Assembly: GCF_003584685.1 (NCBI RefSeq) | Contig: NZ_AP018549.1 | Coordinates: forward strand, 1,116,001-1,180,000 | Length of the DNA: 64,000 bases | Direction of reading: 5' to 3' | Source: Lactobacillus paragasseri | GTDB taxonomy: Bacteria > Bacillota > Bacilli > Lactobacillales > Lactobacillaceae | Shown here: piece after piece, positions 8,201 to 17,617 of the stretch | Position numbering within the stretch: position 1 is the first letter of the stretch | Layout: every line of letters starts with the position of its first letter | Program-made: the position numbers and the translations under genes | The notes under the pieces: generated by a model | What the model saw: only the letters and a program-made list of their open reading frames with translations | Told to the model about the DNA's origin: nothing | Database searches by the model: none

Positions 8201-9355
8201 ATGATCTTAAAGAAGCTCTTCCAACCGCGCCGTCATACAAAAGAATTTCATGTTTTTATTGATGAAAGCATTTCTTTTCAATCTCAATCTGACAATACAA
8301 CTGAAAAGTTCTATACAGGCTTTTTAGTCATCCCCACCTTTCACCTAAAAGACTTATATAACCAATATTTTCAAAAAATTTATCATTCTCATTATAAAAA
8401 AGAGAAAAAGAGTGTAAATGTTTCAGACACGATGAATCGATTAGCGTTAGATATTGTTAAGCCTTTTCTAACCAATGCTTATATCTATCAACGCCCTATT
8501 TACCATAAGCACGATACCACTCTTGATAATACGATTATGCAACAAGTATTAGTGCTTCAATCTTACATTTACCCAATTAAAAGGATTATTGCAGATCTAC
8601 GTCAGCAAAATCCTGTTGTTAACTTAAAATTAAATATTTACCTTGATCAAACTAATTTAAATTCTCAGCTTGAAAGTGAATATTTTAGCTGCAAGCTACT
8701 TTCTCAAATTATCAAAAATCTAGGTGAGGAAAACAACGTTTTTTTTACTTATCAAACATGTGATAGTAAAAAAGAATTAGGCATTCAAATGGCAGATATG
8801 TTCGTCGGTGCTTATCGCAAGCAAGAAAAATATGCTGCAAATGATGACAATACTACTCTCATTCCTTTTAACGTTACATCAATGATTGATACTCTAGCTT
8901 TTCAAAATCAAGATACTTTCTTGAAATTATATGGTTTAGTAAGTCTTACTATGAAGGGTCCTACTAAAAAAGATTTAACGACTTTCAAGAAATTTCTAAA
9001 AAATGAGCTAGATTCTGATTCTTACCAATATCCAAAAAGAAATAACTTTAATACTATAAGAGCCAAATTAACTAAAGCAAAAAATAAAACTTATCAAGAA
9101 GAATTCAATCGCAAACTTGTCAGAATCTTAGTTTCACCAAATAAGTCCTTGACTAAAATTTATGGAAATAAATTACCCAAAGCTTATATCAAAAACTTAA
9201 GTCAAAAATATAATCGTAATAATTGTAATCGTACAATCGCTAATATGCAGAGAAATATAAATAAATTACAAAAAATACAATTAAGTATCTTTAAGATTTT
9301 TAAACTTAAGCTAAGTCTGAGAAGATTTAACAAACAATTGAATAAATTACTATAA
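8201..9355 (+). CDS. DUF3800 domain protein
   Basis: A 384-residue soluble protein with the DUF3800 signature: an N-terminal FHVFIDES (acidic DES at 21-23) and a later QMADMFVGAYRK near residue 198, the two motifs thought to form an RNase H-like metal site. The last ~130 residues are lysine-rich and AT-biased, without a recognised domain. Function of the family is unknown; members are common in defence islands and beside mobile DNA. The possible LexA box in its promoter suggests damage-inducible expression. It reads away from the GIY-YIG/DUF2075 gene. Confidence 0.82.
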   Translation: MILKKLFQPRRHTKEFHVFIDESISFQSQSDNTTEKFYTGFLVIPTFHLKDLYNQYFQKIYHSHYKKEKKSVNVSDTMNRLALDIVKPFLTNAYIYQRPIYHKHDTTLDNTIMQQVLVLQSYIYPIKRIIADLRQQNPVVNLKLNIYLDQTNLNSQLESEYFSCKLLSQIIKNLGEENNVFFTYQTCDSKKELGIQMADMFVGAYRKQEKYAANDDNTTLIPFNVTSMIDTLAFQNQDTFLKLYGLVSLTMKGPTKKDLTTFKKFLKNELDSDSYQYPKRNNFNTIRAKLTKAKNKTYQEEFNRKLVRILVSPNKSLTKIYGNKLPKAYIKNLSQKYNRNNCNRTIANMQRNINKLQKIQLSIFKIFKLKLSLRRFNKQLNKLL

Positions 9356-9392
9356 AAAAATACCCCTCAAATTATCTTTGAGAGGTATTCTT
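9353..9392. terminator. Bidirectional terminator, DUF3800 / TPR gene
   Basis: ATACCCCTCAAA ... TTTGAGAGGTAT stem. The T7 tail is on the minus-strand side, so it mainly serves the TPR gene. Confidence 0.72.
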
Positions 9393-9431
9393 TATGCTAA
9401 AAAGCAATTACTTTCTAAAATTGTCGCTCTA

Positions 9432-10691
9432 TTATTCTTCACTATTCAATTCATCTAACATATCTTGCATATCAATATCGTCAGGTTGAACTTGCAAATA
9501 CTTCTTGATCAATTCCTTAGTTGTTGGGATCTCACGCAACTCATAGAACAAGTTAATCATCTGTCTTAAGAAGCTTGCATTCTTTTGAAAGGCTGGATAT
9601 GCCAGTAAGAATTCACTCTTAGCCTTATCATAGTCTTCAAGTCTTTGATATGAGATAGCCATATTCCAGTGAGCTTGTGGTTCAAGTTCTTCATCATCAA
9701 GATCCTTAAATAAGGCGATATTAGCTTCATCTTGGTGCTGGTGGAGATACAAGTTAGACAACTGCAAACGTAAGTCACTATTGTCTGGAGCGATTTCTAG
9801 CCCCTTCTTAAGCAAGCGTTCTGCTTCGTCTAACTGATTTAAGTTAGCAGCTGCTTTAGCACCCAAGCTATACAAGACCTCATCTAGTTCATTATAAGAA
9901 AGTCCCGTCTGAGCAGTTCTCAATACTTCTTCATTGTTATCCTCTGCTGCATAAGCCTGTGCAAGTAATGGATAGGCATTTACATAGTCAGGTTGTATTT
10001 CTATTACTTGATCTAAGTACTTAATTGCTGCCTTATTATCGCCCGCAGATAACATAATTAAACCTGCTTCATATAATGCATCAATGCTCAAAATATCATT
10101 TTCATGACTCTTAATCTCGTTGGACGCTTCTTCGTACTCACCTAATTTTGCAAGACAGGCAGCGATTCTTTGACTTAGGACTACTTCGCCAAAGGTCTTG
10201 TTTTCTTTTGCAAGCTCTCGGTATAGTCCTAATGCTTCACCATAATCGCCACTTAAGTAGTCAAGTTCAGCTAAGCCAAAGTTAATTGCATCTTCTTCAG
10301 GAGCTAATTTATGCGCTTCTAGAAGCTTTTGACGCGCTGTTTCAATCAGACCATTACTTTGGTAATAATCAGCTAAATCAAGCAAGCTCTCGATATAAGC
10401 ATCACTTTCTGGCTTTACATCATATAGAAGCTGCAAACCATCATCTTCATCGCCATCATTTAATAAAATTTCAGCTAAGTATACCTTAAACAAATCTTCT
10501 CTTGGAAACTGAGCAATCAAATAGCGGTAAACTTCCTTAGAAAGATCAGTAAAACCAAGATCAGTTAAGTTTTCAGCTAAAGAAGCTAAAACTTCCGGAT
10601 CATCATTTTCAAGTGCTTTTTTAAGAAGAATATGATTATCAGAAAAGTCATGGTTTTGAATTGCATCTAGTAGTTGTTCAGAATAAGTCAT
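9432..10691 (-). CDS. Tetratricopeptide repeat protein
   Basis: About 419 residues of tandem helical TPR units (for example 'PEDLFKVYLAEILLNDGDEDDGLQLL'-like 34-residue periodicity, conserved A/L/Y/G positions through to the acidic end). It resembles the YpiA-type TPR proteins found next to hup/der/rpsA in Bacilli. The frame extends 14 residues further upstream, but the ATG at 10691 followed by TYSEQLLDAIQ fits the family and has a purine-rich AAAGAG before it. Cytoplasmic scaffold; exact role unknown. Confidence 0.8.
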   Translation of the reverse strand: MTYSEQLLDAIQNHDFSDNHILLKKALENDDPEVLASLAENLTDLGFTDLSKEVYRYLIAQFPREDLFKVYLAEILLNDGDEDDGLQLLYDVKPESDAYIESLLDLADYYQSNGLIETARQKLLEAHKLAPEEDAINFGLAELDYLSGDYGEALGLYRELAKENKTFGEVVLSQRIAACLAKLGEYEEASNEIKSHENDILSIDALYEAGLIMLSAGDNKAAIKYLDQVIEIQPDYVNAYPLLAQAYAAEDNNEEVLRTAQTGLSYNELDEVLYSLGAKAAANLNQLDEAERLLKKGLEIAPDNSDLRLQLSNLYLHQHQDEANIALFKDLDDEELEPQAHWNMAISYQRLEDYDKAKSEFLLAYPAFQKNASFLRQMINLFYELREIPTTKELIKKYLQVQPDDIDMQDMLDELNSEE

Positions 10692-10732
10692 TTTTTCACT
10701 CTTTTCATTTGTGCTAACACAATAATTGTACA

Positions 10733-10771
10733 CAAAAAACGTGCCAAGCTATACAACTTAGCACGTTTTTA
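10733..10771 (-). terminator. Terminator of hup
   Basis: AACGTGC(C)AAG ... CTT(A)GCACGTT stem followed by T6 on the minus strand. Confidence 0.85.
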
Positions 10772-10791
10772 TTTTGCTAGTAACTGAACAA

Positions 10792-11067
10792 TTATTTAAC
10801 AGCATCCTTAAGAGCCTTACCTGGCTTGAATGCAGGAACCTTAGAAGCTGGGATTTCGATTTCAGCCCCAGTTTGTGGGTTACGACCCTTACGAGCTGCA
10901 CGGTGACGTACTTCAAAAGTACCGAAACCGATCAATTGAACTTTTTCACCTTTAGCAAGATCTTCTTGAATAGAGCTAAAGATTGCATCAACTGCAGCAG
11001 CAACTTCTTTCTTGGTTAAGTCAGTTTTAGCAGCAACTTCAGAAACTAATTCTGCCTTGTTTGCCAT
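10792..11067 (-). CDS. hup: DNA-binding protein HU
   Basis: A 91-residue histone-like protein with every HU hallmark: [12 protein letters not shown] start, [21 protein letters not shown] arm (from about residue 47) and the '[14 protein letters not shown]' C-terminus. It bends and compacts DNA as a dimer. A very strong ribosome binding site (GGGAGGTG, 8 nt before ATG) fits high expression. Monocistronic, with its own terminator. A short dyad, CTAAGACGCTTAG at 11171-11183, lies in the upstream region near a likely promoter. Confidence 0.97.
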   Translation of the reverse strand: MANKAELVSEVAAKTDLTKKEVAAAVDAIFSSIQEDLAKGEKVQLIGFGTFEVRHRAARKGRNPQTGAEIEIPASKVPAFKPGKALKDAVK

Positions 11068-11231
11068 TCCACTTCACCTCCCGAAATGAACTAATAGTAT
11101 TTTAAAACAAAACCTTTAAAAAATAAGAAAAATGATTTATTCATTTATTCCCTGCAATAAAATTAGCACACTAAGACGCTTAGTTGCAAGCTTTTTCGCA
11201 GATATATCCCTATTTTTTTGAAATTTTAGGC

Positions 11232-12539
11232 TTATTTACGTTTTCTAGCTAAGATTTTAATTGGTGTTCCTACAAAATCAAAGTTTTGGCGCAATTGATT
11301 GATTAAAAATCTCTGATATGAGAAGTGCAATAATTCTGGATCATTTACAAAAACAACAAATGTCGGCGGAGTTACTGCAACTTGCGTCATGTAGTAGATT
11401 CTTAATCTCTTTCCGTTAACAAGTGGCGTTGGCGTAATTCTGGTTGCCTCAAGTAGCAAGTCATTCAAGACACTAGACTTAATGCGACGAGTTTGATTAT
11501 CGTGAACTTCTTTAACTAGTTTCAAAATATCAGGAACTCTTTGACCAGTCTTTGCCGAAACGAAAACAATTGGAGCGTAGTCCAAGTATTGGAACTCCTG
11601 TCTAATTGTATTTTCAAAGTCCTTCATGCTTGTGCTATCTTTTTTAGGAAGATCCCACTTATTTACGACAATAATTACTCCTCGGCCTGCGTCGTGAGCA
11701 TAGCCAGCAACATGCTTATCTTGTTCACGAATGCCTGTGCTAGCGTCTAAAACTAAAAGTGTAATATCACTTTCTTCAATAGCACTAATTGCTCTTAGAA
11801 CTGAATACTTTTCAGTCTTCTCGTAGACCTTGCCACGGCGTCTAATACCGGCAGTATCGACAATAGTATACTTTTGCCCATCATTAGTAAAAGTCGTGTC
11901 AATGGCGTCTCTCGTTGTCCCTTCGATGTTAGAAACAATTACACGTTGTTCACCTAAAATAGCATTTACCAGTGAAGATTTTCCTACATTAGGACGACCA
12001 ATTACACTAAAGCGAATCGAATCATCTTCATGTTGATTGGCCTTATCGCCGAATTCACCAACAATTGCATCAAGTAAATCACCCATACCAGTTCCATGAC
12101 TACCAGAAACAGGAATAGGGTCGCCCAAACCTAAACTATAGAAATCATAAATATCAGTTCTTTGTTCAGGATTATCAGCCTTGTTAACTGCTAAAATAAT
12201 TGGCTTCTTAGTTCGATAAAGCATCTTAGCAATTGTTTCATCCATATTAGTCATGTGCTGGGTCACATCCCCCAACATGACGATTACATCAGCCTCATCA
12301 ATCGCAATTTCAGCTTGAGCCTTAATTTGCTCTTCGATTTCACCGGAGTCTAAAGTAATACCACCAGTATCAATTAGGATAAATTCATGGCCCATCCATT
12401 CAGCACGAGCATAAATTCTATCTCTAGTGACGCCAGCTTTATCCTCGACAATAGCTACGCGAGAATTAATAATTCTATTAAAAATAGTTGATTTACCAAC
12501 ATTTGGTCGTCCAACTAATGCAACGATGGGTAATGACAT
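11232..12539 (-). CDS. der: GTPase Der (EngA)
   Basis: Ribosome-assembly GTPase needed for 50S maturation. The 435-residue protein has the diagnostic tandem G domains: GRPNVGKST near residue 10 and again GRPNVGKSS near residue 181, each with DTAG/DTGG and NKAD/NKWD motifs, followed by the KH-like C-terminal domain ending KILARKRK. It lies between rpsA and hup, the usual Bacillales/Lactobacillales neighbourhood. Confidence 0.97.
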   Translation of the reverse strand: MSLPIVALVGRPNVGKSTIFNRIINSRVAIVEDKAGVTRDRIYARAEWMGHEFILIDTGGITLDSGEIEEQIKAQAEIAIDEADVIVMLGDVTQHMTNMDETIAKMLYRTKKPIILAVNKADNPEQRTDIYDFYSLGLGDPIPVSGSHGTGMGDLLDAIVGEFGDKANQHEDDSIRFSVIGRPNVGKSSLVNAILGEQRVIVSNIEGTTRDAIDTTFTNDGQKYTIVDTAGIRRRGKVYEKTEKYSVLRAISAIEESDITLLVLDASTGIREQDKHVAGYAHDAGRGVIIVVNKWDLPKKDSTSMKDFENTIRQEFQYLDYAPIVFVSAKTGQRVPDILKLVKEVHDNQTRRIKSSVLNDLLLEATRITPTPLVNGKRLRIYYMTQVAVTPPTFVVFVNDPELLHFSYQRFLINQLRQNFDFVGTPIKILARKRK

Positions 12540-12573
12540 ATTATTTCTACCCCTTTCTATTTATCTAAGAAAT

Positions 12574-12603
12574 AAAAAAAGCTGACCGGAGTCAGCTTTT
12601 TTA
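12574..12603 (-). terminator. Terminator of rpsA
   Basis: AAAAAAGCTGAC-CGGA-GTCAGCTTTTTT, a near-perfect stem with T tail on both strands, between rpsA and der. Confidence 0.9.
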
Positions 12604-12615
12604 GACGAATGACGA

Positions 12616-13815
12616 TTAATCCTTATCTTTAAGTTGATCACCAATAATGTCACCTAAAGCAAAACCGTTGTCATTGTCATTCATGTACTTATCAGCTACA
12701 GAATCTTGACGACGACGTGGACGTGAGTTTTCACTCTTAGCAGCATTAGGATCAGCTTGCTTGATTGACAATGAGATTCTTCTGTCACTTGGGTCAACGC
12801 TCAAAACTTTAACTTTAACAGTTTGACCAACCTTTAAAACATCACTTGGCTTATCAACGTGCTTGTTAGCAATTTCTGAAACGTGTACTAAACCTTGGAT
12901 TCCATCAGCTACTTCGATGAATGCACCGAATGAAGTTAAAGTCTTAACTTCACCTTCAATGATGTCGCCTTCATGTAAACCTTCAGTAGCTTCTTCAAAT
13001 GGGGATGGTAAAGTTTGCTTAATTGACAGGGAGATTCTGTGTCTATCGTCATCAATACCGATAACTTTAACCTTAACATCTTGACCAGCCTTCAATACAT
13101 CACTTGGCTTGTCAACATGCTTGTAAGAAATTTCTGAAATGTGAACTAAACCGTCCACACCACCAACGTCAACAAAGGCACCAAAACCAGTTAAACGTGA
13201 TACTTTACCTTCAACCGTATCACCTACAACTAATTGTGAAGCAACGTTTTCGAATGCTTCTTCACGTTCCTTTTCGATTAAGTCTTTTCTTGAAAGAATT
13301 AATCTGTTCTTGTTAGGATCAATTTCAGTGATCTTCAAGTTCATCTTCTTGCCAATGTAAGGCTTCAAGTCAGAAACGTAACGGTTAGAAATAAGTGATG
13401 CTGGTAAGAAACCACGTGTACCAACGTCAACTAATAAACCACCGCGAACAGCACCAGTTACAGTACCTTCAACAGTCTTGCCTTCTTCAAAGACCTTTTC
13501 TAATTCCTTGTAAGCTTCTCTTTCCTTCAAACGAGTAACTGAGAAGAAGAATTCGCCGTTTTCTTTATCGCCACCAGCTCTTCTAAGAACTAAAGCTTCA
13601 AACTTATCACCAGGTTTTACCAATTGGTTTAAATCTGCGTTACGGTCATTAGTGAATTCACGTTTAGTGATTACACCTTCAACACCTGCATTTTCAACAC
13701 CAACAGCGATTTGTCCATCTTCAACACTTAAAACTTCAACGTTAACAATGTTGCCGACTTCAACTCCCTGCATTTCTTTTAGAGCATCTAAGAATTGATT
13801 ACTATTATCTGTCAT
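12616..13815 (-). CDS. rpsA: 30S ribosomal protein S1 homologue
   Basis: A 399-residue protein with four S1 RNA-binding repeats (starting near residues 17, 104, 192 and 277; the third and fourth share the nearly identical block 'GLVHISEISYKHVDKPSDVLK' / 'GLVHVSEIANKHVDKPSDV'). This four-repeat size is normal for low-GC Gram-positives. It helps mRNA bind to the 30S subunit. The start has a strong GGGAGG site. It follows cmk, as in most Firmicutes. Confidence 0.93.
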   Translation of the reverse strand: MTDNSNQFLDALKEMQGVEVGNIVNVEVLSVEDGQIAVGVENAGVEGVITKREFTNDRNADLNQLVKPGDKFEALVLRRAGGDKENGEFFFSVTRLKEREAYKELEKVFEEGKTVEGTVTGAVRGGLLVDVGTRGFLPASLISNRYVSDLKPYIGKKMNLKITEIDPNKNRLILSRKDLIEKEREEAFENVASQLVVGDTVEGKVSRLTGFGAFVDVGGVDGLVHISEISYKHVDKPSDVLKAGQDVKVKVIGIDDDRHRISLSIKQTLPSPFEEATEGLHEGDIIEGEVKTLTSFGAFIEVADGIQGLVHVSEIANKHVDKPSDVLKVGQTVKVKVLSVDPSDRRISLSIKQADPNAAKSENSRPRRRQDSVADKYMNDNDNGFALGDIIGDQLKDKD

Positions 13816-13877
13816 AATTACCTCCCAATATCATACTTTATTTTAAAGTACTTGATGTCTTTTTTCCACACTTTTGT

Positions 13878-14543
13878 TTAATTTTTTTGCTTTTTTTGTA
13901 TTATCTCGCTTATTTTAGCTACAACCTCATCAATAGTAAGGTTTGTTGTATCTAATTCAATTGCATCCGCTGCTTTTTTTAATGGAGAAATTTCACGATG
14001 AGAATCTTTATAGTCGCGAACTTCAATATCATGTTCAATATCTTTCAAGTCTTGGTGAATTCCTTTTTCTTGAAAATCTAAAAAGCGTCTCTTAGCTCTT
14101 GATGCCACACTAGCGATTAAGAAGATTTTTACCTCAGCATCTGGTAAAACTGTCGTCCCAATATCACGGCCATCCATAATAACATTATGTTTACCAGCCA
14201 TTTCACGCTGTAATTCAACCATCTTTTCACGAATTGACTTCAAGGCTGACACTTGAGAAACATTCTCAGTAATTTCTGGAGTTCTAATGGCAATTGATAC
14301 ATCCTTGCCATTTACATAAACCTTCTGTTCTCCATCTTCTTGCTTAAATTCAATTGTGCTCTTGTCAACCAGGTCTAAGATCGTCTTTTCATCACCATAG
14401 TCAACGTGATTGTCGTGTGCAATTAATGTACATGCTCGATACATTGCACCAGTATCGATATAAATATAGCCTAAATTATGCGCGATAATTTTAGCAACTG
14501 TACTCTTCCCCGCTGATGCAGGACCATCAATAGCTACTTGCAT
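13878..14543 (-). CDS. cmk: Cytidylate kinase
   Basis: Phosphorylates CMP/dCMP with ATP in pyrimidine nucleotide metabolism. P-loop GPASAGKST lies within the first 20 residues; 'DIGTTVLPDAEVKIFL' and 'RAKRRFLDFQEKG' are the NMP-binding and lid regions. The frame extends nine residues upstream to another ATG, but the internal ATG starting MQVAIDGPAS matches the family start and has AAAGGA ahead of it. Upstream of rpsA in the same direction. Confidence 0.95.
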   Translation of the reverse strand: MQVAIDGPASAGKSTVAKIIAHNLGYIYIDTGAMYRACTLIAHDNHVDYGDEKTILDLVDKSTIEFKQEDGEQKVYVNGKDVSIAIRTPEITENVSQVSALKSIREKMVELQREMAGKHNVIMDGRDIGTTVLPDAEVKIFLIASVASRAKRRFLDFQEKGIHQDLKDIEHDIEVRDYKDSHREISPLKKAADAIELDTTNLTIDEVVAKISEIIQKKQKN

Positions 14544-14589
14544 TAAAAAATTGAGTCCTTTCTTTTTCATTCAAAGTAAATTCTACCAT

Positions 14590-14622
14590 AAAACAAAAAC
14601 CAGAAGTCACTCGACTTCTGGC
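14590..14622 (-). terminator. Terminator of ribU
   Basis: CCAGAAGTC-ACTC-GACTTCTGG, a perfect 9-bp stem followed by a T-rich stretch on the minus strand. Confidence 0.88.
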
Positions 14623-14648
14623 TAAACATAATTCTTTTAGAAAATATT

Positions 14649-15242
14649 TTAGAAATTACGTCTTACAAACTTCTCTAGAACAGGTAATAAAGTTTTCGCT
14701 AAAATCAAAACAACAATACTGTTAATCAAACCCTTAATTAAGTTGAAAGGAATAATAGCAGAAACAACGTAAGTTAAAAGTGATGAGTTTAACTTAAATC
14801 CCATTAAAGAAATATACATTGGAGTTAGAACAAAATAATTTGCTAGTGACATTACTACCGTTAAAGCTAGTGTACCGACAATTAAACCAAAAATTTGATA
14901 TTTTACTTTATCTTCATGTTTTTTACTGATGAAATAAAATGGCAAGATATAAGCTAAACTTGCTAAAAACGCAGCTAGTTGTCCGATCATTGAAATTGGA
15001 TTAAAACCAGAAATAAAAAGACTCAATAATGACTTAAAGAGTGCAATCATTGTTCCGCCCAATGGTCCAAAAACTAAGGTGCTCAAGGCAACAAGTGAAT
15101 CCGAAAAGTCCATCTTCAAATAATCAAAGCCTGGAATAATTGGGACTTCAATTTTCATAATTAAAAATGCCAATGCACCAATCATTGCCCAAGCAAGCCA
15201 ATAAGCAAGTCTGACATGACTTAAACTAGTTTTTCTTTGCAT
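14649..15242 (-). CDS. ribU: Riboflavin ECF transporter substrate-binding component
   Basis: A 197-residue membrane protein with about six hydrophobic segments and the RibU features 'IPGFDYLKMDFSDSL' near residue 35 and 'GPLGGTMIALFKSL' near 59. It captures riboflavin and works with the shared EcfAA'T module, which is not in the window. The FMN riboswitch directly upstream strongly supports riboflavin over other vitamins. Strong GGAGGA site before ATG. Confidence 0.93.
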   Translation of the reverse strand: MQRKTSLSHVRLAYWLAWAMIGALAFLIMKIEVPIIPGFDYLKMDFSDSLVALSTLVFGPLGGTMIALFKSLLSLFISGFNPISMIGQLAAFLASLAYILPFYFISKKHEDKVKYQIFGLIVGTLALTVVMSLANYFVLTPMYISLMGFKLNSSLLTYVVSAIIPFNLIKGLINSIVVLILAKTLLPVLEKFVRRNF

Positions 15243-15264
15243 GATGATTCCTCCATAACATACA

Positions 15265-15293
15265 AAAGGCCTGTTGCCTCAGCAACAGACCTT
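15265..15293 (-). terminator. Riboswitch expression-platform terminator
   Basis: AAGGTCTGTTGC-TGAG-GCAACAGGCCTT followed by TTTG on the minus strand, between the FMN aptamer and the ribU ribosome binding site; the expected transcription-off switch. Confidence 0.85.
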
Positions 15294-15321
15294 ATTAATC
15301 TAAATCATGTTTAGTTTTTTA

Positions 15322-15437
15322 GTCTGTCTTCTTCCATCTAGACTTTAACTATCGGTACCTAAGGTTCAACTACATCGTAGCTCGCGGACTCTAACCGCCG
15401 GTCGGGAATTTCACCCTGCCCTGAAGACAACATCCTT
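15322..15437 (-). ncRNA. FMN riboswitch (RFN element)
   Basis: Read on the minus strand, the conserved RFN blocks are all present: CTTCAGGGCAGGGTGAAATT, CCCGACCGGCGGT, AGTCCGCGAGC and a closing GAAGAAGACA that pairs with the 5' end. It senses FMN and lowers ribU transcription through the downstream terminator. Confidence 0.95.
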
Positions 15438-15503
15438 TTATTTACTTTTTACAAGTAAATGATAATACTTCTTAACTAAATTGTAAATAATAATGTTTTT
15501 TAA

Positions 15504-16244
15504 TTATTTAAGTTTAATTGATTGACCAATACTAATACTATCAGCTGATTCTAAACCATTAAGCTGCTCTAAATAATGCACTGAAGTGTTATTTTCACGA
15601 GCAATTTTTGATAAAGAATCGCCTTCTTGAACAGTGTAAGAACTTGGAGCTTGATTTTGTGACGAGCTGCTTCCACTGTTATTCTGCCAGGTATTTTGAT
15701 TATTTTGGTATGAATTTTGGTTTGCTTGTTGAGTTTGGTCTTGAGTGGTAGTTTGACTAGCACTAGAAGCATAAGATTGGGTACTGCTTTGGCTAGTTTG
15801 ACTACTTTGAGACTGACTAGTTACAGCTGGAGTTACGTCATGAGATTGGCTTGACGATTTCTTCTCTTCTTTCTTCACACTACTCTTAGACTTACTCTTC
15901 TTCGAAGAACTACGCTTAGGCTTTTTACTCTTAGATTTATGAGACTTAGAAGAACTCTTTGAAACTTTAACACTCTTTTCAGCCAAGTTATTAGAATTAG
16001 AGTGCAACTTTGAAGAAACAATCGGAATCAAGGCAATCAAAATTATTGCAACTATAATCAACCCAGCCCATAACTGACTATGGTGTGTACCCTTAGAGTT
16101 CTTATCTGGACGACTAGGAGTTGGTTCGGGTGCAGGCTCTGAACGGTGGCGATGATGCATCGCACTTCTAGACGTTGTCGGACGTTCAAAATGCTTGTAA
16201 GGACCCTTAGGTTCTTGATTGTCCTGAGATTTATTTTCCTTCAT
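15504..16244 (-). CDS. Single-pass membrane protein with C-terminal LysM domain
   Basis: About 246 residues: a charged cytoplasmic N-terminus, one membrane helix (WAGLIIVAIILIALIPIV, near residue 61), a long Lys/Ser- then Gln/Ser/Asn-rich low-complexity linker, and a C-terminal LysM peptidoglycan-binding domain (YTVQEGDSLSKIARENN). This is the SAG1386/EF1546-type surface protein found at this chromosomal position in many Lactobacillales. A GTG five codons upstream lies inside the GGAGG ribosome binding site, so the ATG at 16244 is chosen. Confidence 0.87.
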   Translation of the reverse strand: MKENKSQDNQEPKGPYKHFERPTTSRSAMHHRHRSEPAPEPTPSRPDKNSKGTHHSQLWAGLIIVAIILIALIPIVSSKLHSNSNNLAEKSVKVSKSSSKSHKSKSKKPKRSSSKKSKSKSSVKKEEKKSSSQSHDVTPAVTSQSQSSQTSQSSTQSYASSASQTTTQDQTQQANQNSYQNNQNTWQNNSGSSSSQNQAPSSYTVQEGDSLSKIARENNTSVHYLEQLNGLESADSISIGQSIKLK

Positions 16245-16305
16245 TCCAAAATCCTCCACAATTATAGATTATTAGTTTTATTTTATCATAGCTTGACAAG
16301 TAGCG

Positions 16306-17025
16306 TTAGTCAGATAAGTGATTTAAACGAGAGACTTCTTCATGCGTTAATTCACGATATTCACCTGAAGTCAGTGATTTTAAAGTCAAGAAAGCATACT
16401 TTTCACGAGATAATTTTTCAACAAAATGATGAACTGCTTCAAACATCCTCTTAACTTGGTGATAATGCCCCTCATGAATTGTTAATTGAACAATTTGAGT
16501 ATTTTTCTTTTCATCCGTCTTCAAAATCTTCAATTTTGCTGGCGCACTCTTACGTCCATCAATTCGAACCCCATGTGTAAGAGAGTGAATATCTTCTGGA
16601 GAAAGAAGTCCTTTAATTTTGGCTACATAAACCTTTGGTACTTCATTACGAGGATGCATCAACTTATTAGCTAATTCACCATCATTAGTCATTAACAATA
16701 AGCCTGAAGTATCATAATCAAGACGACCAACTGGATATAAGCGATATGGTACATCTTCAAAGTAATCGACAACAGTCTTTCTGCCCTTATCATCTTTTAC
16801 TGAAGAAATTACGCCACGAGGTTTGTAAAACAAATATGTGTGGAGTGTTTCTTTCTCAATTGGAACTCCATTTACTTCAATTTTGTCGCTCGGTTCAACT
16901 TTCGTTCCCAGCTCAGTAATTCTTTTACCATTAACAGTTACTTGCCCAGCTGTAATCATTTTCTCAGCCTTACGTCTTGACGCAACGCCAGCTTGTGCAA
17001 TTACTTTTTGCAATCTTTCAGCCAT
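16306..17025 (-). CDS. rluB: rRNA pseudouridine synthase B type
   Basis: Isomerises a uridine in 23S rRNA. An N-terminal S4 RNA-binding domain (ERLQKVIAQAGVASRRKAE) is followed by the RsuA/RluB catalytic domain with the aspartate motif GRLDYDTSGLLLMTNDG and the later 'EGHYHQVKRMFEAV'. The ATG at 17025 lies 1 nt past the scpB stop and has AAGGAGAG ahead, so the upstream in-frame ATG is not used. Operon scpA-scpB-rluB, as usual in Firmicutes. Confidence 0.95.
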   Translation of the reverse strand: MAERLQKVIAQAGVASRRKAEKMITAGQVTVNGKRITELGTKVEPSDKIEVNGVPIEKETLHTYLFYKPRGVISSVKDDKGRKTVVDYFEDVPYRLYPVGRLDYDTSGLLLMTNDGELANKLMHPRNEVPKVYVAKIKGLLSPEDIHSLTHGVRIDGRKSAPAKLKILKTDEKKNTQIVQLTIHEGHYHQVKRMFEAVHHFVEKLSREKYAFLTLKSLTSGEYRELTHEEVSRLNHLSD

Positions 17026-17026
17026 T

Positions 17027-17617
17027 TTACTCTCCTTCATCAAAATTTATTTCTTTGCTACTTCTCTCATCCTGATCAAATAAGTTCACAGGATTGTCAT
17101 CTGATTCAAACTCTTCTATTACTGGCAAATCAGCTAAACTTTCATAGTTAAAATACTGTAAGAAATAGTCTGTAGTCACATATAAGTTAGGGTGGCCAGG
17201 TACGTCTTTTTTACCATTTACTTTAATCAGTCCACGCCAAACTAAAGTCTGCAATGCTCCTGATGAGTTAACACCACGTAAATCATCAATTTCAACCCGT
17301 GTTATCGGTTGACGATATGCAATAATTGAAAGTATTTCAAGAGCTGACTGACTTAAATTCTTCGATAAATCTTTTTGGAAAAATTTAGAAATAACATCCC
17401 CGCATTCCGCACTGGTAGTTAATTTATAAGTATGATTAATGCAGATCAGTTGTAAGCCAGAGTTCTCATCATTTTTAAGTCGATCTTTTAGATGGTTTGC
17501 TAACTCTCGTAATGCCGATGGTGAAATTTCTAATAATTGTAATAAATTATCTGTTTCCAAACCATCATCCCCTGCTGCATAAAGGAGAGCTTCTAATTGT
17601 GCTTCTTTACTTGCCAT
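17027..17617 (-). CDS. scpB: Segregation and condensation protein B
   Basis: Winged-helix partner in the SMC-ScpAB condensin complex for chromosome organisation. About 196 residues with tandem winged-helix pattern ('[29 protein letters not shown]', '[19 protein letters not shown]'-like block) and an acidic tail. Start chosen at the ATG (MASKEAQ) that overlaps the scpA end by 11 nt, indicating translational coupling. Confidence 0.95.
   Translation of the reverse strand: MASKEAQLEALLYAAGDDGLETDNLLQLLEISPSALRELANHLKDRLKNDENSGLQLICINHTYKLTTSAECGDVISKFFQKDLSKNLSQSALEILSIIAYRQPITRVEIDDLRGVNSSGALQTLVWRGLIKVNGKKDVPGHPNLYVTTDYFLQYFNYESLADLPVIEEFESDDNPVNLFDQDERSSKEINFDEGE

Noticed and set aside
12780-13200. 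Repeated blocks within rpsA
   Set aside because: The near-identical DNA comes from homologous S1 domains, not an independent repeat element.
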